A stretch of 5,141 nucleotides of DNA from Rubrobacter sp. (GCA_016781885.1 JADDPM010000142.1:1-5141), one strand, 5' to 3'. Numbered from the stretch's first letter, positions 1 to 4,426 are shown. Numbers and translations: made by a program. Notes: generated from the letters alone by a model not told the origin.

Positions 1-240
1 TCAACAACGAGGATATCCGACCGAGAAGGTTTTGAGATAGTTAGTAAGAGAAGAGTTGCTTACGCCTACAGTAGAAGGTTTCCCCCGTTGCTTCTATTCA
101 TCAGATTGCCGCTAAGAAGTCTTCTGGGAAACCTCTATGCACGACCCTGCGCAATATTGTGCTCCAGCTGGTATTTGCCGCGTCTTGGCGGCTCCTGCGG
201 GACGGGAGTCATCACAACATCTTCTTGTGACGTCGCTTAA
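1..240 (+). CDS. Possible 3' end of an unidentified gene cut by the left window edge
   Basis: Frame 1 is open from the first base to a TAA at 238-240, 79 codons with no start needed because the frame enters from outside. The translation has a basic and hydrophobic middle (AYSRRFPPLLLFIRLPLRSLLG at about residues 21-42), which could be the C-terminal part of a membrane-associated enzyme such as a glycosyltransferase, but no motif confirms this. Third codon positions are not GC-rich, unlike the good genes in this window, and the last 35 residues look like non-coding translation. It may therefore be a chance open frame, or a gene tail that decays before the stop. I do not recognise it. Confidence 0.22.
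   Translation, partial: STTRISDREGFEIVSKRRVAYAYSRRFPPLLLFIRLPLRSLLGNLYARPCAILCSSWYLPRLGGSCGTGVITTSSCDVA
73..136. repeat. Inverted repeat with 9-bp arms
   Basis: AGGTTTCCC at 76-84 is the perfect reverse complement of GGGAAACCT at 126-134, and the stem extends by two more pairs if A75 is bulged out. Inside the loop lies an 11-bp palindrome, AGAAG-T-CTTCT at 115-125. No T-tract follows either arm, so an intrinsic terminator is unlikely. It could be a structured RNA, a regulatory site or a decayed mobile-element end. The repeat is seen; the role is unknown. Confidence 0.4.
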
Positions 241-405
241 AGTTGGGAGATTTTGGAAGGAGTGCAGGCAGCTAGCACGCCCTTATATGCGTTAATGACC
301 CACGCTCTGTCGGTGAGATCCTATACTCTAACCGCCTCCACAGCTTTGCGGGGTCTGCACTACAATGTGGCAAGGAAAGAAACTCTAGGAGCAGGAGGCG
401 AGACC

Positions 406-1422
406 GTGCGAAGAAGATCCGGGCGACGGAGAACCGGGCGCAGTGGAAGAGCTTACGACGCCTCAGTATGGCTAACGATCGGCGTCCTGGGCATAGGGGC
501 ACTGGTTCTTTTCTTGCTGCACCGGACCCGAGGGTTTGCACGCGAGAAGGTCGAAAGAGCATTCGAGACAGTGAAGAGCACCGACAGGGCGCCTGCCGCC
601 AAGTGGGCGGAGGGTGCCGCCACCTCGACGACCGAAGACGCCGCAGCCGCCTCGGCTGGGACTGAGCACTCAAGCCCTTCACCGGGGGCGGCGGAAGAGC
701 GGCCGTCGACGAGGGCTGGAGAAGAAGTGTCTTCAACAACGGCAGGGGCCTCACCGAGGACGGAGCCTACTGGCCTTGCACCGGGGACGAAAGAGGCTAG
801 GCCAAAGACGGAAGAGCCTATAGCAAGGACCGAAGAAGTTACGCCGCCAAGGCCAGAGCCATCCGATGATTTTCCAGGAACGGAGCCGATAAGGGAAGAG
901 GTCCCGCCGAGGGCAGGAGAGGTGCCACCGGCGCCGGAAGAGGTTCCGCCAGAAAGGGCGGGAGAGATCCCGATGGCGGAAGAGGTCCCGCCTCCGAGGG
1001 CGGAAGAGGTTCCCTTGGGCACGCCGCCGCAAGCTCCCCCGGAGGACGTGCAGAGGGGAACTACTCCCTCATCGAGGCCGGAAGAAGCCTCGCCGCGATC
1101 GACAGATACTGAGCTTGGAACTAACGCCCCGGCGGACGAGGCTGACGCGACCGCCGAAGAAGTGCCTCCGATGACCATCGTGCCAGGCGTGCCGCAGAGC
1201 ACGGTTCCGCTCCCGGACGAAGACCTCATCGCGGAGACGAGGGGTGTTCCGCCCGACGCCCCGGCAGAGGGCGAAGACGTGGCGACACCGGCACAGGCCC
1301 CACGGGAAGAACCGCCGCCCGGCGAGGAGCGGCCCGAGAGACGGGGGGCGGCGCCTTCGACGGACACCCCGCGGGAAGACCCGCCACCTGGCGAGGAGCG
1401 ACCTGAAAGGCGGGTACCGTAG
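406..1422 (+). CDS. Single-pass membrane protein with long Pro/Glu/Ala-rich low-complexity tail
   Basis: I do not recognise this gene. The GTG at 406 is preferred because AGGAGG lies at 393-398 with a 7-nt spacer. A TTG at 253 in the same frame would add 51 residues of poor character. From GTG the protein has 338 residues. Residues 2-15 are Arg-rich (RRRSGRRRTGRSGR), residues 20-38 form one hydrophobic helix (SVWLTIGVLGIGALVLFLL), and HRTRGF follows. A short charged stretch (about 45-60) leads into some 280 residues rich in Pro, Glu, Ala, Thr, Ser and Gly with no Cys, surely disordered. The Arg-rich N-terminus suggests an N-in anchor with the tail outside the cell, although the basic residues after the helix make orientation uncertain. 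Two sets of internal repeats are listed separately. It may be a wall-spanning or spacer protein. It appears monocistronic; no clear promoter was found. Confidence 0.72.
   Translation: MRRRSGRRRTGRSGRAYDASVWLTIGVLGIGALVLFLLHRTRGFAREKVERAFETVKSTDRAPAAKWAEGAATSTTEDAAAASAGTEHSSPSPGAAEERPSTRAGEEVSSTTAGASPRTEPTGLAPGTKEARPKTEEPIARTEEVTPPRPEPSDDFPGTEPIREEVPPRAGEVPPAPEEVPPERAGEIPMAEEVPPPRAEEVPLGTPPQAPPEDVQRGTTPSSRPEEASPRSTDTELGTNAPADEADATAEEVPPMTIVPGVPQSTVPLPDEDLIAETRGVPPDAPAEGEDVATPAQAPREEPPPGEERPERRGAAPSTDTPREDPPPGEERPERRVP
895..1014 (+). repeat. In-frame degenerate EEVPP repeats
   Basis: Residues 164-203 of the membrane protein consist of imperfect units built on (E/G)E(V/I)P followed by P, R, A or E, including EEVPPRAG, EVPPAP, EEVPPERAG, EIPMA, EEVPPPRA and EEVP. 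At the DNA level the unit centres on GAAGAGGTCCCGCC-like sequence with mostly synonymous or conservative changes. This suggests growth by repeat slippage under selection on amino-acid composition. Such Pro/Glu/Val repeats usually form extended, rigid or elastic disordered chains. Confidence 0.75.
1300..1413 (+). repeat. Duplicated 15-residue C-terminal unit
   Basis: PREEPPPGEERPERR (1300-1344) recurs as PREDPPPGEERPERR (1369-1413), a period of 69 nt or 23 residues, with eight residues between copies. The two copies differ by a single amino acid but by several synonymous bases. The duplication is therefore not recent, and the peptide sequence has been kept. The second copy lies at the extreme C-terminus, followed only by VP and the stop. 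Confidence 0.8.
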
Positions 1423-1442
1423 CGTCTAGTACGTCGACGACG

Positions 1443-1466
1443 GGCAGGATCATCCTGCCTGCCACT
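1443..1466 (+). terminator. Possible weak terminator after the Pro-rich membrane protein gene
   Basis: GGCAGG at 1443-1448 pairs with CCTGCC at 1454-1459, and A1449-T1453 can extend this to seven pairs around a 3-nt loop. It lies 20 bases after the stop codon. The sequence that follows (TGCCACTTGTTCCTT) is only mildly T-rich, so termination may be inefficient, and the hairpin could instead protect the 3' end. Confidence 0.35.
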
Positions 1467-2005
1467 TGTTCCTTGCTGGCGAAACTGTAAGGAGGAGTGC
1501 GAGCGTCCTGTGGCTTGCGCCATCCTCATGTGCTCTTCCGTCGAGGCTGCCCCAACGCGCTCACGTGATATCCAAATGCAACGCCTCAGCACTGAGCTTC
1601 ATTTTCCGGCCACGCTGGGCTAGGAGCCGAAGGTCGAGTTGGTGCTGATCTAGCGTTTAGGCGCTCGTGGCCTGCTTATTGGATGGCGCGCAGATGTACA
1701 CGCCTTCTCGGAAACCTGCATTCATCTAGCTGGATAAACTGGTGCTTAGGAGGCTACAGAAGGCGACTCCACAGACCTCTCTGGTGTAAATCTCTAAATT
1801 AGAGTATATAGCAGTAGGTTCGGATAAGGATGCAAACAGCTAAGGATCTATCAGCTGCGACACCTCGTTATAGGCAACGCTATATATCTGTTGCGTAGGT
1901 GGCGGAAAGAATACGCGTGTACCTTAAGTCGATCCTCATCGTCTGCGGTATGAAGAGAAGCGTCGGCTGGCGAAGACAGGGTGTACTGGTTAGACGCCAG
2001 GGATC
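1467..2005. other. Gene-poor intergenic stretch
   Basis: No reading frame here is convincing on either strand. The longest plus-strand frame (1466-1648) has no ribosome site and the composition of random translation. A minus-strand frame near 1570-1660 reads sensibly for only about 29 codons (DQHQLDLRLLAQRGRKMKLS is its clearest part) between stops. Base composition shifts to AT-richer after about 1700. Seen here are a CTCTAA-A-TTAGAG palindrome at 1792-1804 followed by TATATA, and an inverted repeat GCAAC/GTTGC at 1874-1878 and 1890-1894 around a TATATAT loop. A 22-codon frame at 1830-1898 has AAGG touching its ATG, too close for a normal ribosome site. The methyltransferase promoter must lie here, but I could not place it. 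Confidence 0.5.
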
Positions 2006-2020
2006 GGGAGGTGGCTGAGC

Positions 2021-2773
2021 ATGGACGAAGATACGAACCGCGCTAACGATGCTCCGGGAGCCTGGGGCGAGGACGAGTCGAAGATTTTCGTCGAGTTTGG
2101 CCAGGCGATGGTGCCGGGCCGCGAAGAGATCGAGCGGACACTCCTGGACCTGATACCCGCCAAACCCGACGAGCCGTTCTTGGGTGTGGAGATCGGGACC
2201 GGCACGGGATGGTTGAGCGCGGCGGTTCTGCGTGAGTTTTCGAAGGCTCGAATCTTGGGCTTTGATGGCTCGCCGGAGATGCTTAGGATCGCGGGAGAGC
2301 TACTGGGGCACTACTATGAGGACCGTGCCGAACTGCGCCGATTCCGCCTGGAGGAGCCCTCCTGGACGGACGGGCTGCCGGCGGTGCGCGTCTTTCTGAG
2401 CTCCCTAGTGCTCCATCACCTTGACGGTACAGGCAAGCGGGAGCTGTTCGTGCGGCTCCTCGACCGGCTGGAGCCCGGTGGCGCGCTGCTGTTCGCCGAC
2501 GTGATGGAGCCTCGCACCGAGCACGCCAGGAGCCACTTCGCCGCGGCGTGGGAGGAGGAGATACGCCGCCGCTCGGTGCAAATCCACGGTGATAAGCGAG
2601 CCCACGAGTTCTTTGTGCGCGCACGCTGGAACATCTACAACCACCCTAACCCGCTGGACAAACCCTCGACGCTACCTGAGCAGTTGCGCTGGATGGAGGA
2701 GGCAGGTTTTAAGGGGGTTGACGTGTTCTGGGCGCGGGCGGGACACGCGCTCCTGGGCGGTTACGGCCCGTAA
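2021..2773 (+). CDS. Class I SAM-dependent methyltransferase
   Basis: This 250-residue cytoplasmic enzyme should transfer a methyl group from S-adenosylmethionine to an unknown acceptor. ATG at 2021 is chosen because GGGAGGTGG lies at 2006-2014 with a 6-nt spacer. The Rossmann fold is clear: motif I VEIGTGTG at residues 56-63 binds SAM, the acidic end of strand 2 is in ILGFDGSPEML (D82), the motif IV region is FLSSLVLHHL (125-134) and LEPGGALLFADV (150-161) is the next strand. The C-terminal part (about 200-250, with RWNIYNHPNPLDKPSTLPEQ and a GHALLGGY end) is the substrate-side cap seen in small methyltransferases of the type 11/12/25 group. In that group the family fold does not identify the substrate. 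It looks complete and intact. It probably stands alone: the gene upstream is about 600 bases away and a mobile-element remnant lies downstream. Confidence 0.92.
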   Translation: MDEDTNRANDAPGAWGEDESKIFVEFGQAMVPGREEIERTLLDLIPAKPDEPFLGVEIGTGTGWLSAAVLREFSKARILGFDGSPEMLRIAGELLGHYYEDRAELRRFRLEEPSWTDGLPAVRVFLSSLVLHHLDGTGKRELFVRLLDRLEPGGALLFADVMEPRTEHARSHFAAAWEEEIRRRSVQIHGDKRAHEFFVRARWNIYNHPNPLDKPSTLPEQLRWMEEAGFKGVDVFWARAGHALLGGYGP

Positions 2774-2774
2774 C
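2760..2774 (+). terminator. Small hairpin over the methyltransferase stop codon
   Basis: GTTACG (2760-2765) pairs with CGTAAC (2769-2774) around GCC, and the TAA stop (2771-2773) lies inside the 3' arm. There is no T-tract after it, so this is at best a weak 3'-end structure, and it may be a chance palindrome. Confidence 0.2.
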
Positions 2775-2843
2775 AGCCTGATCTTCTGCCATCATGACCC
2801 ACGGGTATGTGTGGCGTTCGCTATAGTGGGGTTTGCAGTTGCC

Positions 2844-2858
2844 GAGACTGTCTGAAAA
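2844..2858 (+). repeat. Left terminal inverted repeat of the MITE-like element
   Basis: The outer 15 bases GAGACTGTCTGAAAA are the perfect reverse complement of the right end. The next base outside does not pair, which fixes the outer boundary at 2844. Confidence 0.8.
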
Positions 2859-2970
2859 GTCGTTTGGTGACCTCTGGAGCGTACGTTTTTGGCGATGCAA
2901 CACTGCAAAAATAGGCCCTCTGTGTCCCGTTTCAGCAGTTCGTAAGGTCTTTGGTTAGGGAGTTCGAGAG

Positions 2971-2985
2971 TTTTCAGACAGTCTC
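2971..2985 (-). repeat. Right terminal inverted repeat of the MITE-like element
   Basis: TTTTCAGACAGTCTC mirrors the left end with no mismatch over 15 bases, and pairing stops at 2986, giving the right boundary. Confidence 0.8.
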
Positions 2986-3029
2986 CCGCTAAAATTCTCG
3001 GAAACTCAGGTCGCCCCAGTCGTATACCC

Positions 3030-3326
3030 TTATAGGATCGGGGCGTCCGGCACTCGATCCAAACGACACTCATAAAAACCTTCTGGCCCTTCGCCAAGGG
3101 TCTCCATCGTCTCCTCAACCCTGTGGCCGTGTGCCTCGTGCAGCACCGTACAAAGGATCTTCTCGAGTTAGATGTCTACGAGATGTTCGGGCGCGCTTGA
3201 GGGCAGTCCTGCCAAAGCAGAAGTCCCGTTTCTGTCAGGTGTGGTTAGTGAGATGGCTCGGAAGTAGGTACACCCGCAAAAGGCTAAAGAGGCCGCAGAC
3301 CCGAAGGATCCCGGCCGCGGGGACAT
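3030..3326 (-). pseudogene. Possible remnant of an unidentified gene with one in-frame stop
   Basis: On the minus strand one frame is open from an ATG at 3326 to a TAA at 3030-3032, except for a single TAA at 3168-3170. The second part, after that stop, has a protein-like sequence (LHEAHGHRVEETMETLGEGP at about 3084-3143, then GFYECRLDRVPDAPIL) with plausible codon use. The first part (MSPRPGSFGSAASL and on) looks weaker. The residues before the stop (APEHLVDI) run smoothly into those after it (LEKILCTV), so the stop could be a point mutation of a GAA codon. The frame starts 7 bp after the stop of the zinc-motif gene. I do not recognise the product, and a chance open frame cannot be excluded. 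Confidence 0.28.
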
Positions 3327-3332
3327 CCGCCC

Positions 3333-3543
3333 TTAACCGCCCCCGCTGACGGCTTTCAGGATGACTCCAGTGCCGTTGCAGTTCTGGCACTCCTCGCCGT
3401 TCTCCAAGCGCCCGCTGCCGTCACACCTCACATATGGTTTCGGCCGCCCCTTCTGTACCGGGAGGCACTTCGTCACCGGGGGCCGGCGCTCTCTCCGGGT
3501 CGGATGCCTCCCGCCTGGGACGCTCCTGTTTCTCCTCACCCAC
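3333..3543 (-). pseudogene. Small DnaJ-type zinc-motif protein gene, split by a frameshift
   Basis: The GTG at 3543 has a purine-rich ribosome site (AAAGAGGGAG) ending about six bases before it. The first frame encodes 40 residues: a charged, Pro-rich N-terminus (MGEEKQERPRREASDPERAP, then DEVPPGTEG) ending ETICEV, then TGA at 3421-3423. The frame shifted by one base continues CDGSGRLENGEECQNCNGTG-VILKAVSGGG to TAA at 3333-3335. Joined, the protein would have 70 residues with two CxxCxGxG motifs, C38-EV-C41-DGSG and C53-QN-C56-NGTG, which together should bind one zinc ion. Loss of one GT unit from GTGTGT at 3422-3426 accounts for the break exactly. Paired CxxCxGxG motifs occur in DnaJ and in small proteins such as anti-TRAP, where they serve protein or RNA-protein contacts. 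The cause may be mutation or sequencing error; recoding is less likely. A separate start at GTG 3431 would lose the first Cys. Confidence 0.72.
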
Positions 3544-3598
3544 GCTACTCTCCCTCTTTCCGCTTCTAGCTACCGTCACACTCTCCCTACCCGCAGGC

Positions 3599-3627
3599 GG
3601 TATAGAGCATGCTCCGCACCTTCCCAA
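3599..3627 (-). promoter_or_regulatory. Candidate sigma-70-type promoter for the zinc-motif gene
   Basis: Read on the minus strand, TTGGGA (3622-3627) and TATACC (3599-3604) are separated by 17 bp, each matching four of six consensus bases. A transcript would start near 3592, giving a leader of about 50 nt before the GTG at 3543. It lies just downstream of the terminator of the preceding small gene, which supports separate transcription. Confidence 0.42.
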
Positions 3628-3633
3628 GAACAT

Positions 3634-3667
3634 AAAAAGACCGGAGCCCCGATAAGGAGCCCCGGCC
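3634..3667 (-). terminator. Strong rho-independent terminator, minus strand
   Basis: On the minus strand the arms GGCCGGGGCUCC (3667-3656) and GGGGCUCCGGUC (3650-3639) form a 12-bp stem with three G-U pairs around the loop UUAUC, followed at once by UUUUU (3638-3634). On the plus strand the G-U positions become mismatches and no T-tract follows, so the direction is clear. It lies 39 bp behind the stop of the 31-residue membrane peptide gene and ends that unit. Confidence 0.85.
3648..3665 (+). repeat. Copy 1 of an 18-bp direct repeat shared by two terminators
   Basis: CCCGATAAGGAGCCCCGG is identical to 3900-3917, 252 bp away. Each copy forms the loop and part of both arms of a terminator hairpin. 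Confidence 0.9.
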
Positions 3668-3706
3668 CTTATCCTTGTCTGGCAGACCTACCAGAAGGAG
3701 TCATCC

Positions 3707-3802
3707 TCACCCGCCGCCGCTCCCACCACGCCTTAGCACGTTGATGATGAGCAATAGCACGAAGAGGAAAACCACCACCGCAAAACCATATTCGAGCAAC
3801 AC
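3707..3802 (-). CDS. 31-residue single-helix membrane peptide
   Basis: The minus strand encodes VLLEYGFAVVVFLFVLLLII followed by NVLRRGGSGGG and TGA at 3707-3709. Residues 7-23 form one strongly hydrophobic helix. The Arg pair after it and the Gly-rich end suggest that the C-terminus stays in the cytoplasm. The GTG at 3802 is preceded by GAGAAGGGGGTC; the TTG at 3799 gives a slightly better spacer and would shorten the peptide by one residue. Upstream the frame reaches a TGA at 3833-3835 with no ATG, GTG, TTG or CTG before 3802. The gene is supported by the hydrophobic pattern on this strand, the ribosome site, and a strong terminator 39 bp behind it. No family is recognised. A short membrane peptide could regulate a larger membrane complex, be a component of one, or act as a toxin; nothing in the sequence decides this. 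Confidence 0.6.
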   Translation of the reverse strand: MLLEYGFAVVVFLFVLLLIINVLRRGGSGGG

Positions 3803-3889
3803 GACCCCCTTCTCAGTTTTGGCCTCTATGCGTCAACCGTATCTCGCCAATTTACCCAGAGCTATCTTGAGTGACTCTCTGAACGCAAG

Positions 3890-3920
3890 GGACCGGGAAC
3901 CCGATAAGGAGCCCCGGTCC
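3890..3920 (-). terminator. Rho-independent terminator after the basic protein gene, minus strand
   Basis: On the minus strand GGACCGGGGCUCC (3920-3908) pairs with GGGUUCCCGGUCC (3902-3890) around the same UUAUC loop as the terminator at 3634-3667, with 12 of 13 positions paired (two as G-U) and one C-U mismatch. The outer eight pairs are perfect. The following CUUGCGUUC is only moderately U-rich. It lies 28 bp behind the stop of the Arg/Lys-rich protein gene. Confidence 0.68.
3900..3917 (+). repeat. Copy 2 of the 18-bp direct repeat shared by two terminators
   Basis: This is identical over 18 bases to 3648-3665. The sequences outside the core differ but keep the ability to form a hairpin in both places. 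Confidence 0.9.
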
Positions 3921-3948
3921 TGGAGATAACACCGAGTGTAAAGCGTGG

Positions 3949-4131
3949 TTACCTCAAGAACTCTTTCGCGGCTCTCTTGGCCCTATCGGCTATAGAGCCC
4001 CCACCCTTCGTCTTTCTGCCGGATCCACCGGTCGTCTTCTTACGAGGTCGCCGTCGAGCGCGAGCCGTCCGCTTAGCTGCAACGGCTCGGCGGGCAGGTT
4101 CGTACTTAGAGCCACGCCTCCTGCGCCACAT
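3949..4131 (-). CDS. Small Arg/Lys-rich protein, possibly nucleic-acid binding
   Basis: The product has 60 residues: MWRRRRGSKYEPARRAVAAK, RTARARRRPRKKTTGGSGRK, TKGGGSIADRAKRAAKEFLR. Sixteen Arg and eight Lys against three acidic residues give a very high positive charge. A Gly/Ser/Thr linker (33-46) separates the basic body from a short amphipathic helix (47-60, SIADRAKRAAKEFLR). This resembles histone-H1-like tails and small nucleoid or ribosome-associated proteins, but no specific family is recognised. ATG 4131 is chosen because AGGA lies eight bases upstream; ATG 4140 and GTG 4164 are in frame and would give 63 or 71 residues. It overlaps the end of the preceding membrane protein gene by 26 nt, so translation is probably coupled. 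A terminator hairpin follows 28 bp after its stop. Confidence 0.6.
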   Translation of the reverse strand: MWRRRRGSKYEPARRAVAAKRTARARRRPRKKTTGGSGRKTKGGGSIADRAKRAAKEFLR

Positions 4132-4243
4132 ACCCTTCATCCTGTGGCGGCGGCTTGTACTCACCCTTGCCGAGCACCGCGAACACGACCGCGATGAGCG
4201 CGATCATTACTCCGACCATTATTATTAGTGTTACACGTTCCAT
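4106..4243 (-). CDS. 45-residue single-pass membrane protein
   Basis: The product is MERVTLIIMVGVMIALIAVV, FAVLGKGEYKPPPQDEGYVA, QEAWL. Residues 5-24 are one hydrophobic helix, and the tail GKGEYKPPPQDEGYVAQEAWL is polar and ends in an aromatic residue. ATG 4243 is chosen over an ATG at 4288 in the same frame because a purine run (GCGGGGGC) ends about eight bases before it and the hydrophobic segment then begins at once, as in short anchored proteins. The gene is the first of a minus-strand pair and overlaps the Arg/Lys-rich gene by 26 nt, which suggests an operon. It diverges from the Crp/Fnr-family gene with 216 bp between start codons. No family is recognised. Confidence 0.66.
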   Translation of the reverse strand: MERVTLIIMVGVMIALIAVVFAVLGKGEYKPPPQDEGYVAQEAWL

Positions 4244-4292
4244 GTTATACGCCCCCGCATATCGCCTGCCTTTCGTGAATCCTGGCACAGAT

Positions 4293-4318
4293 ATTCTACC
4301 CTAACCTGGCTTCGCCAA
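4293..4318 (-). promoter_or_regulatory. Weak candidate promoter for the minus-strand membrane/basic protein pair
   Basis: On the minus strand TAGAAT (4298-4293) matches the -10 consensus at five of six bases and lies 49 bp before the ATG at 4243. The nearest -35-like hexamer, TTGGCG (4318-4313), is only 14 bp away, shorter than usual, so the -10 call is the firmer part. Confidence 0.27.
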
Positions 4319-4388
4319 CGCGCCTAACGTAATCGGTCCGGCCCGGCTCGGGAAGCGTACGTGAGGTACAATGTTACTGTTTGTAGCA

Positions 4389-4426
4389 GTGGTCTCTTTA
4401 GAGAAATATATCATTACAGGGACCAC
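4389..4426. promoter_or_regulatory. Inverted repeat in the divergent region before the Crp/Fnr gene
   Basis: GTGGTCTCT (4389-4397) and AGGGACCAC (4418-4426) are inverted repeats that match at eight of nine positions, with a 20-nt AT-rich spacer. As RNA all nine positions can pair, one of them as G-U. Nested inside is a TCTCT-TT-AGAGA palindrome (4393-4404), and TATCAT at 4409-4414 resembles a -10 box. It lies 33 bp before the GTG of the regulator gene. It could be an operator for autoregulation or a leader hairpin; no canonical Crp (TGTGA) or Fnr (TTGAT) half-sites are present. Confidence 0.42.

Larger units (their letters stand above)
2844..2985. mobile_element. MITE-like element with perfect 15-bp terminal inverted repeats
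   Basis: GAGACTGTCTGAAAA at 2844-2858 is exactly mirrored by TTTTCAGACAGTCTC at 2971-2985. After one mismatch two further inner positions also pair. The 142-bp unit is far too short for a transposase and holds no frame of its own, so it fits a miniature inverted-repeat element moved in trans by an insertion sequence with the same ends. The TGTCTGAAAA style of end is common among DDE insertion sequences, but I cannot name the family. Only CC flanks both sides (2842-2843 and 2986-2987), so no certain target duplication is visible. It lies 70 bp behind the methyltransferase gene and breaks no recognisable gene. Confidence 0.75.

Noticed and set aside
453..1592. Long minus-strand open frame of 379 codons opposite the Pro-rich membrane protein gene
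   Set aside because: Its Ser/Gly-rich translation is the antisense shadow of Pro/Glu/Ala codons in a GC-rich repeat region. It has no domain, and the plus-strand gene has the ribosome site and membrane helix.
1810..1850. GGTTCGGAT-like tRNA T-loop sequence
   Set aside because: No matching acceptor, D or anticodon stems can be drawn around it.
2792..3118. Minus-strand open frame of 108 codons
   Set aside because: It runs straight through the MITE-like element and both its terminal repeats and has no ribosome site or domain, so it is most likely a chance frame.
2924..3232. GTCCCGTTTC occurring twice (2924-2933 and 3223-3232)
   Set aside because: Ten bases are too few, the flanks differ, and one copy is inside the MITE-like element. 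Probably chance.
3361..3744. Plus-strand open frame of 127 codons
   Set aside because: It crosses the zinc-motif gene, its promoter and a minus-strand terminator, and its translation has no recognisable feature.
3977..4228. Plus-strand open frame of 83 codons
   Set aside because: It is antisense to the two overlapping minus-strand small genes, which have ribosome sites and a terminator on their own strand.
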